Notes under the pieces: generated by a model
Databases searched by the model: none
What the model was told of the DNA's origin: nothing
What the model saw: only the letters and a program-made list of their open reading frames with translations
Part shown: piece by piece, positions 47,673 to 56,850 of the stretch
Numbering within the stretch: position 1 is the first letter of the stretch
Layout of the letters: each line of letters begins with the position of its first letter
Assembly (NCBI GenBank): GCA_018711685.1
Contig: DVHZ01000118.1
Coordinates: 1-64,000, forward strand
Source of the DNA: Candidatus Excrementavichristensenella intestinipullorum
Lineage (GTDB): Bacteria; Bacillota; Clostridia; Christensenellales; Aristaeellaceae
Length of the DNA: 64,000 nucleotides
Reading direction: 5' to 3'
Translations under genes and position numbers: made by a program

Positions 47673-50471
47673 ATGAAAGGCACTCGATGGATGCTGCTGG
47701 CGGTCCTGCTGGCCTGGGCGCTATGCGCCAACGCCCTGGCTGCCGGCAACGGGGAAACCACCTATCGCGCCCTACTCATCGGCGTGGACGGATACCAGAC
47801 CAACGCCCTTTCCGGCTGCGTCAACGATACGGGGCGCATGTCCCAGGCGCTCCAGGCGGCCAATGAGGCGGGAGCTTTCTATCAGGCTCCGGTGATCCGC
47901 TCCAACCTGCAAACCGACGAAATCCTGCAGCTGAGCAGCGAGCTTGAAACCTGGAATGTGGACGAGGACGACGTCACCTTCTTCTACTACGCCGGCCACG
48001 GCTACCTGAGCGACAAGGGCACCCCGGCCATCGTGGGCAAGGACAACAAGATGCTGTCCATCGCCGACCTCATCGGTCTGCTGGACAGCGTGCCTGGGGT
48101 GAAGATGGTGGTGCTGGACTGCCGCTACGCCGATTCCCTGCTGGATACCGCTGGGGAGGAGCAGCACGGGACCCAGGCCGCGCTGCAGGCCCTTTCCGCG
48201 TTTAACCAGGCGGTGGTCTCCGCCTTCCAGCAGAGCGCCAACGCTTCCAATTATTATGTCTTAGCCGCCTCCACCCTGGCCAGCAGCGAGGAAAAGGCGC
48301 TGCCTGCCGGGGAGGACCCCAGGGGCGTGGTCACCTACCTGCTCACCCAGGGCTGCGGCTACGACTACGTGGAGCAGCGCCCCACCGACCTGCTGCCTGC
48401 CGACGCCAACGAAAACGGCGCCATCTCCCTCACCGAGGCCCGGGACTACATCCTGGACCAGCTGGAGACCATGGAGAACGGCGATGAAATCCTGGTGGAC
48501 GTGGCCATCTCCCCCGAGGGCAGCTCCTATCCCCTGATGGCCCGCCGCGCCACCAGCGAGGTGCTGGAGGTCACCCTGGGCCAGGATACCCTGGAAGTGC
48601 CCGTGGGCCGCACCCGCCAGCTGGAAGCCCAGACCCAGCCCCCCAATGCCTCCAAGCGCACCATCTCCTGGACCAGCTCGGATTTGTCCGTGGCCACCGT
48701 GGACGAGTACGGCGAGGTCACCGGCCTGCGCCCGGGCAGCGCCCGCATCGCTGCCACCACTGCCAACGGGCTTACCGTGTTCGCCGATGTCACCGTGAAG
48801 GACGTCACCCTGGTGGACGCCCTGAGCCTGAACACCGCCCGGCTCACCGTGGGCAACGCAAGCCAGGTGCAGCTGAATTTGACCATGACCCCCGCCAACG
48901 CCACCGAGGCCATCCATTGGTCCACCGGCAACAGCGCCGTGGCCACCGTGGATGAAAACGGGCTGATCACCTGCGCGGGCCTGGGGGAAACCTATATCAC
49001 CGTGGCCAGCGAAAGCGGCGTGGAAGCCACCTGCGCCATCACCGTGGTGGACCCCGCCAGCGTGGTTACCGCCATCCAGGTAAATAAAAAGAACGTGGAG
49101 CTGTTCGAGGGCGAAACTACGGTGATCCAAACCAAGATACAGCCCGCCAAGGCGGCGGACAGCAGCGTCACCTTCACCTCCAGCGACCCCACCGTGGCCC
49201 AAATCGAGGGCGACAGCATCATCCTGGGCGTATCCGAAGGGGAGTGTACGGTGTACGCCACCGCCTCCAGCGGCGTATCCGCCCAGATTCAGGTGTCCGT
49301 CAAGGGCCCCCAGCTCCAGCTGAGCAAGAAAAATCTGTCCCTGAAGCGGGGCGGCACCGCCACATTGCAGACCCGTACCCAGCCCACCGGCCTGTCCGGA
49401 ACCATCACCTGGGAGAGCGACGACGAGGCGGTCGCCACCGTGGAGAACGGCAAGGTTACCGCCGTGGCCGCCGGCGAGGCCATGATCACCGCCCGCATGG
49501 ACAACGGCGCCAGCGCCCAGTGCCGGGTGCTGGTGGAGGGCGTGGCGGTGAAGAAGGTGCGAGTGCAGCCCAATACCCTGAGCCTGGAAGTGGGCGCCAC
49601 CTCCGAGCTCAGCGCCGCCGTCCAGCCGGAAAACGCCACCATCCAGGACGTGACCTGGAGCAGCGGCAACGAGGCCGTGGCCACCGTGGATGAAAACGGC
49701 AAGGTCACCGCCGTGGCCGCCGGCAAGGCGGTGATCACCGCCTCCGCCCACAACGGCGTCAAGGCCAAGTGTCAGGTCACCGTGAAAGCCATCGCGGTGA
49801 GCCAGGTCGCCTTGGATATGTCCGAAGTGGAATTGGTGGCCGGGTTGCCCGGCTTGAACCAGGTCACCCTCACCGCCCAAACCGACCCGGTGGAGGCGGG
49901 CAGCGGTTCGCTGAAGTGGGCCAGCTCCAATCCCAAAGTGGCTACGGTGGATTCCACCGGCACGGTCACCGCCAAACAGGCGGGCAAAGCGGTAATCAAG
50001 GCCACCGCTCGCAGCGGCAATAAGAACGTGAGCGCCACCTGCAATATCGTCGTGACCGCCAACCGCGTCCAGAACAAGACCCCCATCGTGGGTGAGGAGC
50101 GCCTGGTGTACACCAGCGCCCGGCGTATCTTCTACAATCAGGGCAATCTGGTCATCGAACTGTACTTCGCCAACCGCACCGGCTCGGCAGTCACCCTGCC
50201 CGAGGCGGGCACCCTGACCCTCACCCTGGCCGACGGCCAGTCCTTCCCCGTGAAGGAAATCACTGCGGGCAGCCGCAAGCTCAAGGCGGGCAAAAACGGT
50301 GTCATCACGTATAAGACCAAAGTAGCCCAGGGCGATGTCCTCTACGGCCTGGACCTGCGGGGCGCTTCCGCCCAGCTGGTCACCGCCAGCCAGGCGGCGG
50401 AAACCACTCCCCTGGACGAAACCGAAACCGCGGCTTCCGGCGACGCCACCGCTGCGGATCAATCCGAATAA
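47673..50471 (+). CDS. Secreted caspase-like (peptidase C14/metacaspase) protein with six BIG2 domains
   Basis: Signal MKGTRWMLLAVLLAWALCANALA; YRALLIGVDGYQTNALSGCVNDTGRMSQAL; His motif FFYYAGHGYLS; Cys motif KMVVLDCRYADSLL; six Ig-like repeats. Confidence 0.85.
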   Translation: MKGTRWMLLAVLLAWALCANALAAGNGETTYRALLIGVDGYQTNALSGCVNDTGRMSQALQAANEAGAFYQAPVIRSNLQTDEILQLSSELETWNVDEDDVTFFYYAGHGYLSDKGTPAIVGKDNKMLSIADLIGLLDSVPGVKMVVLDCRYADSLLDTAGEEQHGTQAALQALSAFNQAVVSAFQQSANASNYYVLAASTLASSEEKALPAGEDPRGVVTYLLTQGCGYDYVEQRPTDLLPADANENGAISLTEARDYILDQLETMENGDEILVDVAISPEGSSYPLMARRATSEVLEVTLGQDTLEVPVGRTRQLEAQTQPPNASKRTISWTSSDLSVATVDEYGEVTGLRPGSARIAATTANGLTVFADVTVKDVTLVDALSLNTARLTVGNASQVQLNLTMTPANATEAIHWSTGNSAVATVDENGLITCAGLGETYITVASESGVEATCAITVVDPASVVTAIQVNKKNVELFEGETTVIQTKIQPAKAADSSVTFTSSDPTVAQIEGDSIILGVSEGECTVYATASSGVSAQIQVSVKGPQLQLSKKNLSLKRGGTATLQTRTQPTGLSGTITWESDDEAVATVENGKVTAVAAGEAMITARMDNGASAQCRVLVEGVAVKKVRVQPNTLSLEVGATSELSAAVQPENATIQDVTWSSGNEAVATVDENGKVTAVAAGKAVITASAHNGVKAKCQVTVKAIAVSQVALDMSEVELVAGLPGLNQVTLTAQTDPVEAGSGSLKWASSNPKVATVDSTGTVTAKQAGKAVIKATARSGNKNVSATCNIVVTANRVQNKTPIVGEERLVYTSARRIFYNQGNLVIELYFANRTGSAVTLPEAGTLTLTLADGQSFPVKEITAGSRKLKAGKNGVITYKTKVAQGDVLYGLDLRGASAQLVTASQAAETTPLDETETAASGDATAADQSE

Positions 50472-50530
50472 TTCCCCCGCTCTGGAGGGCAAATCCGGCG
50501 GCCGCTTTGAAAAGCGGCCGCCTTGTACTG

Positions 50531-50572
50531 TCCAAAAATCCGCATTGCGGTACGGCAATGCGGATTTTTGGA
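50531..50572. repeat. Perfect 18-bp inverted repeat (terminator-like)
   Basis: TCCAAAAATCCGCATTGC ggtacg GCAATGCGGATTTTTGGA. Confidence 0.8.
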
Positions 50573-50640
50573 TAGAAAAGATGAAAAAGAGCCCGGGCCG
50601 TCAGGGGTAAAACGTTGGGCTGGGCCGCCGCTCAGCCCCC

Positions 50641-50799
50641 TTATTGATCCCCACCGCGGCAACCCGGACAGCCGCCCCCGCAGCCGCCCCCGCAGCCGCC
50701 CCCGCAATGCCCCTTGCCCGAGCGCTTATCCCGTATCATTTTGGCCACGATCAGCCCCACGACTACCGCCAATCCGCCGCCAATCAACCATGTTGCCAT
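50641..50799 (-). CDS. FeoB-associated Cys-rich membrane protein-like small protein
   Basis: MATWLIGGGLAVVVGLIVAKMIRDKRSGKGHCGGGCGGGCGGGCPGCRGGDQ; SD TTAGGAGGAAAGCGAT; single TM; absent from ORF track. Confidence 0.85.
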   Translation of the reverse strand: MATWLIGGGLAVVVGLIVAKMIRDKRSGKGHCGGGCGGGCGGGCPGCRGGDQ

Positions 50800-51069
50800 A
50801 TCGCTTTCCTCCTAAGTTAGTCTTATTTAACTCATCAAAAAAAGTGTATCACGCCGTAAGGCTTCTGTCAACCCCTATGCGTGGAGGAAGCCCAATTTTC
50901 CCTTCGCCGCCATTGGGGGGCCGGGGCGCGTTCTAGCTCCTGTGGGCGTTGTTTTCTAAGGAAAGGGCCTAGGCCGGTGGACGCGTCGAAAAAAAAGGCG
51001 AGGTATTTTCTGTGCGGCCCGTCCCCATATTCCGTCTGTCCGGGGCATATGGATGGGTTGGGGGGAGGG

Positions 51070-52560
51070 ATGCGCTTGCCTGGTGAAAAGGGGGCGGCCC
51101 GCAGCGCCTTGACCGTGGCCCTGATGACGCTGGTGGGGGAAATCGCCGCATATCTGGGGGACCTGGCCTTCGCCAGCCATTACGGCGCCACGGCCATCAG
51201 CGACGCTTATCTGGCGGCGGGGGGACTGCTGTCCCTGCCGCTGATGCTGCTGGCGGCCGGGGCTGGGGCCACCTTTATACCCCACTACCTGAAGCGCCAG
51301 GGGCGGCAGGCCGACGAGTTTGCCAGCAACCTGCTGGGCATCTATGGGGGCCTGGCCCTGGTGGGCTGTCTCCTAACCATGGCGCTGGCCCGGCCCCTGG
51401 CCTGGCTGCTCCATCCGGGCTTTGACCGGGCCCGGCTGGACATGGCGGTGGCCGCGGCCCGGGTGATGCTGCCCGCCCTGCCCCTCCTGGCTCTGTCCCT
51501 GCTGCTGGGCCAGATTCTGGAGGCCCACGGCCGCTTTCTGGCGGCTCAAGCGGCGGCGCTGCCCCGCAGCCTGCTATTGGCCGTGGCCTGCGTGTTCTTT
51601 GCCCGGCCCTTCGGCCTGTGGGCGGTGGCCTTCAGCGTGCTGGCCGCCGGGGTGGTCCAGGCGGTGATGCTGTGGCTCCTGGCCCGCAGCACCTTTCGCT
51701 TCCGGCCCTATCTGAACTTGAGGGCGGACTATTTGGGGCAGATGGCCCGGCAGGCCCTGCCCGCCCTGATTTCCATGGGGGCGGGCCAGGTGAACATGGC
51801 GGTGAGCCACGCCCTGGCCTCGGGGCTGGCTGCCGGGCAGCTCACCTCCATGAGCCTGTCCATGCAGCTGGTGATGCTGCTCAACACCCTGCTTACCCTG
51901 CCCTTGACCACGGTGATGTTCCCGCGCATGAGCCGCATGGCCGCCGCCGGGGACCGTCAAGGGGCGCTGAAGGGATGCTCCGCCTGCGTTCGGTACATCC
52001 TAGCGTTCTTAATCCCCGCGGTCTGCGTGGGCTGCGCCTGTCCCGGGGAGATCGTCCAATTGGCCTACGGCTGGGGGGCTTTCGGCCGGGACTCGGTGGC
52101 CCTTACAGCCTCCCTGTTCGCCCTGCACCTGCCCGGCGCCCTGGGCATGGGGCTGAGGATGCTCTTTACCAGTGCCTTTCACGCCCTGTCCGACACCCGC
52201 ACGCCCCTTTACGCCGGTCTGGGCGGCGCGGCGGTCAATCTGGGGCTGTGCCTGACCCTGGTCCCCACCCTGGGCGTACGGGGATTGGCCCTGGCCAGCA
52301 CCCTTTCCTCCCTGCTCTGCGCCCTCTTTCTGGGCTTCGCCCTGGCCCGGACCCAGCAAGGCGGCGTCCACTCCTTCAGCGGGCCGCTGAAACGGCTGGC
52401 CTTGCCCGGCCTGCTCTGCCTGCTGGCTGCCCTGGGCCTTCGCCGCCTGCTGCCCTCCGGCGCGCCCGCCCTGCCGGCGCTGCTGCTGTGCGCCCTGCCC
52501 GCCTGGAGCCTGTACTGCTTGGCCCTGATCCCAGGCAGCCGCGCCGCGCCCTTCCCCTAA
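51070..52560 (+). CDS. MurJ/MviN-like lipid II flippase family protein
   Basis: AARSALTVALMTLVGEIAAYLGDLAFASHYGATAISDAYLAA; many TM segments; start ambiguous (51049 or 51070). Confidence 0.88.
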   Translation: MRLPGEKGAARSALTVALMTLVGEIAAYLGDLAFASHYGATAISDAYLAAGGLLSLPLMLLAAGAGATFIPHYLKRQGRQADEFASNLLGIYGGLALVGCLLTMALARPLAWLLHPGFDRARLDMAVAAARVMLPALPLLALSLLLGQILEAHGRFLAAQAAALPRSLLLAVACVFFARPFGLWAVAFSVLAAGVVQAVMLWLLARSTFRFRPYLNLRADYLGQMARQALPALISMGAGQVNMAVSHALASGLAAGQLTSMSLSMQLVMLLNTLLTLPLTTVMFPRMSRMAAAGDRQGALKGCSACVRYILAFLIPAVCVGCACPGEIVQLAYGWGAFGRDSVALTASLFALHLPGALGMGLRMLFTSAFHALSDTRTPLYAGLGGAAVNLGLCLTLVPTLGVRGLALASTLSSLLCALFLGFALARTQQGGVHSFSGPLKRLALPGLLCLLAALGLRRLLPSGAPALPALLLCALPAWSLYCLALIPGSRAAPFP

Positions 52561-52575
52561 GATAGGGCTGCCCCC

Positions 52576-52665
52576 GCCCGCTTGCCATGAGACGAGCGCC
52601 GCCTCCCGCCGCCTTGCCATGTAGTGAGCGCCGCCCCGCCGTTTTCCATGAAGCGGGCGCTCTCG
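52576..52665. repeat. Three degenerate ~30-bp tandem repeats
   Basis: Units with core CTTGCCATGagacGAGCGCCGCC / CTTGCCATGtagtGAGCGCCGCC / TTTTCCATGaagcGGGCGC; CCATG at 52585, 52617, 52646. Confidence 0.55.
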
Positions 52666-52758
52666 CCTTACCTGGGGCAAGCGTGCCCTGCTCCGGCGCA
52701 AAAAAACGCCCCGCCGGACCGGCTGGTCCGCGGGGCGGTACAGGGGCGGTGGAAAGGT

Positions 52759-53205
52759 TTACAGTGCGCCTTCCAGCGCCTGGTCCAGGATGCGGGCGGC
52801 GCTCTCCACCAGGCCCACGCAGGGCCGCGCCTTGTAGTAGGCCTGCGTGCGGGGGCTGGGCGCCGGGCGCTCTCCCTTGAGCAGGCCCAGCAGTTCCCTG
52901 CAGGTGTGGGAACCGTTTTCCGCCTCAAATTGGGCCACCAGCTGCTGCATCCGCTGGTACAGCGCCGCCTTGGCCTGGGTATCCCGGAAATCGGTGGTGG
53001 CGGTGAGCAGGCCCATCACCATGAGCATGGCGCTCACCGCGCCGCAGTTCTCCCGCATCCCGCCCAAGCCGCCGCCGAAGGGGGCGGCCAGGCGCAGCAG
53101 GGTATCCGTCTCCAAGCCTAACTCCGGCTGAAAGGCCAGCAGCACCGCCTGGCAGCAATTCTGTCCCTCCAAAAACAGCTCCCGGGCTCTCTCCTCGTGA
53201 CCCAT
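52759..53205 (-). CDS. C_GCAxxG_C_C family protein
   Basis: GQNCCQAVLLAF...FGGGLGGMRENCGAVSAMLMVMG; start refined from 53355. Confidence 0.9.
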   Translation of the reverse strand: MGHEERARELFLEGQNCCQAVLLAFQPELGLETDTLLRLAAPFGGGLGGMRENCGAVSAMLMVMGLLTATTDFRDTQAKAALYQRMQQLVAQFEAENGSHTCRELLGLLKGERPAPSPRTQAYYKARPCVGLVESAARILDQALEGAL

Positions 53206-53215
53206 GGCTCCCTCC

Positions 53216-54049
53216 TTACGCCTTGCCGGCGCAGCCGAACAGCTGGAGCTTGGTTCGAGTGGCCTCCCGCACCGCCGCCCGCATGGCCAGGGACACGTCC
53301 TCAATCTTGCGCCCCTTGTGCTCCACGAAATCGTGGGCGGCGCCGGTGGCGGCATAGCTGATGTCGGTATAGATGTTGATCTTCTGAATGCCGTCCCGGA
53401 CGCAGTTGCGGAAATCCTGGTCCGACAGGCCGGAGCCGCCGTGGAGCACCAGGCTGACGGGCACCTGGGCGCGGATCTCCCGCAGCCGGCCCAGATCCAG
53501 CACCGGCTTCTCCTTATAGGGGCCGTGGGCGGTGCCGATGGCCACCGCTAGGGCATCCACCCCGGTGCGCTTTACGAAGTCCGCCGCCTGCTCGGGCTGG
53601 GTATAGGCGCTGCCGGTGTCCTCCTTGGTGTCAAACACCACATGGCCCAGTTCGCCCTCCACCGACACGCCCTTCTTGTGGGCCGCCCGGGTCAGCTCGC
53701 TCAGCAGCTCCACGTTCTTCTCGTAGGGCGCTTCGGAGCAGTCCAGCATCACCGAGGTAAACCCGGCCTCCACCGCCTTGTGTACCGTCTGGGGGGTAAA
53801 GCCATGGTCCAAGTGTACCGCCACGGGCACCGGACTGCGCCGGGCGGCGCACAACAGCTGCGCCAGGCTCAATTCCATATCGCAGCAGGCCAGCAGCACC
53901 TCCGCCGTGCCGATGATCACCGGGGCCTTCATCTCCTCCGCCGCATCCATGACGCCCAGGATCATCTCAGGGTTAAAGGTGTTGAAAAAGCCCACGCCGT
54001 ATCCTCTGGCCCGGGCGTCGTCCAGGATCTCCTTCATGCTGACCAGCAT
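53216..54049 (-). CDS. Class II fructose-bisphosphate aldolase family protein
   Basis: MKEILDDARARGYGVGFFNTFNPEM; VAVHLDHGFTPQTVHKAVEAGFTSVMLDCSEAPYEKN; LVLHGGSGLSDQDFRNCVRDGIQKINIYTDI; start refined from 54115. Confidence 0.92.
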   Translation of the reverse strand: MLVSMKEILDDARARGYGVGFFNTFNPEMILGVMDAAEEMKAPVIIGTAEVLLACCDMELSLAQLLCAARRSPVPVAVHLDHGFTPQTVHKAVEAGFTSVMLDCSEAPYEKNVELLSELTRAAHKKGVSVEGELGHVVFDTKEDTGSAYTQPEQAADFVKRTGVDALAVAIGTAHGPYKEKPVLDLGRLREIRAQVPVSLVLHGGSGLSDQDFRNCVRDGIQKINIYTDISYAATGAAHDFVEHKGRKIEDVSLAMRAAVREATRTKLQLFGCAGKA

Positions 54050-54257
54050 TGTTTTTCCCTCCGTTACTCTTATGGTTTCCCCAGCCATTATAATCGGGGC
54101 GGGCAAGGGGAACAAGCGCGGCTGTGTGAATTTCCCCCGCAGGATTCTCCTATTAGAATTTACATAATTTGTTCACAAAATTATAGCCTCGCGATTGATT
54201 GCGGCGGGGGAATGTGCTATCCTGCCAACCATTCATAAGGGAAGAAGGGACTCATGG

Positions 54258-55931
54258 ATGAATGGCATCACCATCATGCTCATCGCCCTGGTGGTGCTGG
54301 GCGGCGCCTACCTGATCTACGGGCGCTACCTGGCCAGAACCTGGGGCGTGGACCCCAAGTGCCCCACCCCCGCCTACACCATGCGGGACGGGGTGGACTA
54401 CGTGCCTTCGGACACCGGCGTGGTATTCGGCCACCAGTTCGCCTCCATCGCCGGGGCGGGCCCCATCAACGGCCCCATCCAGGCGGCGGTATTCGGCTGG
54501 GTGCCGGTTCTGCTGTGGGTGCTGATCGGCGGGGTGTTCTTCGGCGCGGTGCAGGATTTTTCCGCCATGTTCGCCTCGGTGAAGAACAAGGGCCGCACCA
54601 TCGGCTACATCATCGAGCTGTACATCGGCAAGACGGGCAAGCAGCTGTTTTTGCTGTTCACCTGGCTGTTCTCCATCCTGGTGGTAGCCGCCTTTGCCGA
54701 CGTGGTGGCCAACACCTTCAACGGCTTTGACGCCGCAGGGGCTACGGTGCAGGCCAACGGCGCCGTGGCCACCACCAGCATCCTGTTCATCGCCGCGGCG
54801 GTGGGGCTGGGCATGCTGCTGCGCTACGCCCGCACGGGCAAATGGCTCAACACCCTCATCGCAGTGATGCTGCTGGTGGCCTGCGTGGGGCTGGGCCTGG
54901 CCTTCCCGGTATACGCCAGCACCAATTTCTGGCATATCTTCGTGTTCATCTATATCGCCGTGGCCTCCATCGTGCCGGTGTGGGCGCTGCTGCAGCCCCG
55001 GGATTACCTGAACAGCTACCTGCTGGTGGCCATGATCGTGGCGGCGGTGGTGGGCATCCTGGTCTTTAACCCCACCATGAACCTGAACGCTTTCAGCGGC
55101 TTCGTGGTGAACGGGCAGACCCTGTTCCCCTACCTGTTCGTCACCATCGCCTGCGGCGCGGTATCCGGCTTCCACGCCCTGGTGTCCTCGGGCACCGCCT
55201 CCAAGCAGATCAAGAACGAGCGGGATATGCTGCCGGTCTCCTTCGGCGCCATGCTCATGGAGAGTATGCTGGCGGTGGTGGCCCTGGTGGCGGTGGGCTA
55301 TATGGCGGTGGGGGGCGTCATCCCCAACATGACCCAGCCCCAGATTTTCGCCAACGCGGTGGCCGCCTTCCTGCAAAAGCTGGGCATTCCCCAGGATATC
55401 TCCATCACCCTGATCACCCTGTCGGTGTCCGCCTTCGCCCTCACCTCCCTGGACAGCGTGGCCCGGGTGGGCCGGCTGGCCTTCCAGGAGTTCTTCCAGG
55501 CCGATTTCCAGGCCGAGGTGGGCCCGGTGCGCCGCTTCCTCACCGATAAGTACGTGGCCACCCTGGCTACCCTGGCCCTGGCCTTCGCCTTGGCCAAGCT
55601 GGGCTATTCCAACATCTGGCCCCTGTTCGGCTCTGCCAACCAGCTGCTCAGCGCCCTGGCCCTCATCGCCTGCGCGGTGTTCTTCAAGAAGACCAACCGC
55701 AAGGGATTCATGCTGTGGATCCCCATGATCGCCATGCTGCTGGTCACCCTCAGCGCTTTGGCCGTCACCATCTATACCAAGCTCAGCGGCCTAGCCACCG
55801 GCCTATCCAACAACGTGGGCGGCGACCTGTTGCAGACCGCCTTCGCCGTGGCCCTGATGATTCTGGGCGTCATCGTGGCGGGTCAGGGGCTAAAGGCCCT
55901 GCGGGTGAAGCGCGCCTCTCCGGCGGCCTGA
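54258..55931 (+). CDS. CstA-like carbon starvation / peptide-pyruvate transporter
   Basis: RYLARTWGVDPKCPTPAYTMRDGVDYVPSDTGVVFGHQFASIAGAGPINGPIQAAVFGWVPVLLWVLIGGVFFGAVQDFSAM; start refined from 54195. Confidence 0.94.
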   Translation: MNGITIMLIALVVLGGAYLIYGRYLARTWGVDPKCPTPAYTMRDGVDYVPSDTGVVFGHQFASIAGAGPINGPIQAAVFGWVPVLLWVLIGGVFFGAVQDFSAMFASVKNKGRTIGYIIELYIGKTGKQLFLLFTWLFSILVVAAFADVVANTFNGFDAAGATVQANGAVATTSILFIAAAVGLGMLLRYARTGKWLNTLIAVMLLVACVGLGLAFPVYASTNFWHIFVFIYIAVASIVPVWALLQPRDYLNSYLLVAMIVAAVVGILVFNPTMNLNAFSGFVVNGQTLFPYLFVTIACGAVSGFHALVSSGTASKQIKNERDMLPVSFGAMLMESMLAVVALVAVGYMAVGGVIPNMTQPQIFANAVAAFLQKLGIPQDISITLITLSVSAFALTSLDSVARVGRLAFQEFFQADFQAEVGPVRRFLTDKYVATLATLALAFALAKLGYSNIWPLFGSANQLLSALALIACAVFFKKTNRKGFMLWIPMIAMLLVTLSALAVTIYTKLSGLATGLSNNVGGDLLQTAFAVALMILGVIVAGQGLKALRVKRASPAA

Positions 55932-55955
55932 TCCTCCCCCAGCCCTTCGGACATT

Positions 55956-55986
55956 GGGGCGAAGCCGTGGCGCTTCGCCCCCTTTT
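55956..55986 (+). terminator. Intrinsic terminator after cstA-like gene
   Basis: GGGGCGAAGC cgtggc GCTTCGCCCC then CTTTT. Confidence 0.7.
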
Positions 55987-56105
55987 CATGGCAAAAAAGG
56001 ACCAATTTTTGCCATTGCGCCAGCCAATTACAATTTGCCCTTGTGTTTGCCCCCCAAAATCCGTATAATAGAGGCATTGGAAAATACTTGCGGAGGGAAA
56101 GCAAC

Positions 56106-56768
56106 ATGAACAAGTTTTTTGCCACTTTGCTCGCCTTGGCGCTGATCTTTACCCTGTGCGCCGGCGCCTTGGCCGAGGTGGTCCCCCAGGCCACGCCCGA
56201 CTCCAAGGAGGTGGCCGAGGCGGACGAGTGGCTCTACGAAGAAGACGTCCTGATGGCGGAGGAGAACTTCGACCTGGACCTGTTCGACGATGTGGCTCAG
56301 GAGGACGCCGACATGTGGGACGATGAGGACAATCAGGTGGAGGACACCCTGATGTCCGCCATGGAGGTCTACAGCTGGTTTGTGCTCTATCCCCTGGACG
56401 TGGATTACGATAAGCCCAACGCCGCAGGCGACCGCTATCAGGTGCTGGACGAGCGCTTCAACACCATGGACGCCCTGCGGGACATGGTCAGCCAGTACTT
56501 CAGCGACGATATCGTGGAGGACCTGTTCTCCATGGGCGTATACACCGAGGAGGACGGCTATCTGTACACCACCGACGAGGGCCGGCAGATGGACGTACAC
56601 ATCGGCGAAACCGAGTTTGAACTCACCGAGGAGACCGGCGAGGAGAAGGTCTACACCGTCACGGTGAACTACTGGGGCGAGGAGGACAACTCGGTGGAGG
56701 TCCTCACTTACGTGCAGCAGCTCATCGACGGCCAGTGGAAGTTCACCCAATTCCCCTTCTACTGGTGA
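56106..56768 (+). CDS. Secreted acidic protein, IseA (DL-endopeptidase inhibitor)-like
   Basis: Signal MNKFFATLLALALIFTLCAGALA; VYSWFVLYPLDVDYDKPNAAGDRYQVLDERFNTMDALRDMVSQYFSDDIVEDLF resembles IseA-type family; start refined from 56043. Confidence 0.55.
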   Translation: MNKFFATLLALALIFTLCAGALAEVVPQATPDSKEVAEADEWLYEEDVLMAEENFDLDLFDDVAQEDADMWDDEDNQVEDTLMSAMEVYSWFVLYPLDVDYDKPNAAGDRYQVLDERFNTMDALRDMVSQYFSDDIVEDLFSMGVYTEEDGYLYTTDEGRQMDVHIGETEFELTEETGEEKVYTVTVNYWGEEDNSVEVLTYVQQLIDGQWKFTQFPFYW

Positions 56769-56850
56769 TCCGCCCTTGCCCGGCAAAATGAAGGCCGCCC
56801 CGCCCTTCCGATGGAAGGGCGGGGCCTTTTTTCCGGTCCGGCAGGCCCTT

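Noticed and set aside
50650-50710. Tandem CAGCCGCCCC repeats as a possible CRISPR or microsatellite
   Set aside because: They are the Cys-Gly-Gly-Gly codon repeats of the small FeoB-associated-like protein on the minus strand.
54150-54185. Rex/CRP-like site ATAATTTGTTCACAAAATTAT upstream of the cstA-like gene
   Set aside because: Only one TTCACAA half-site and an off-register inverted repeat; too weak to call.
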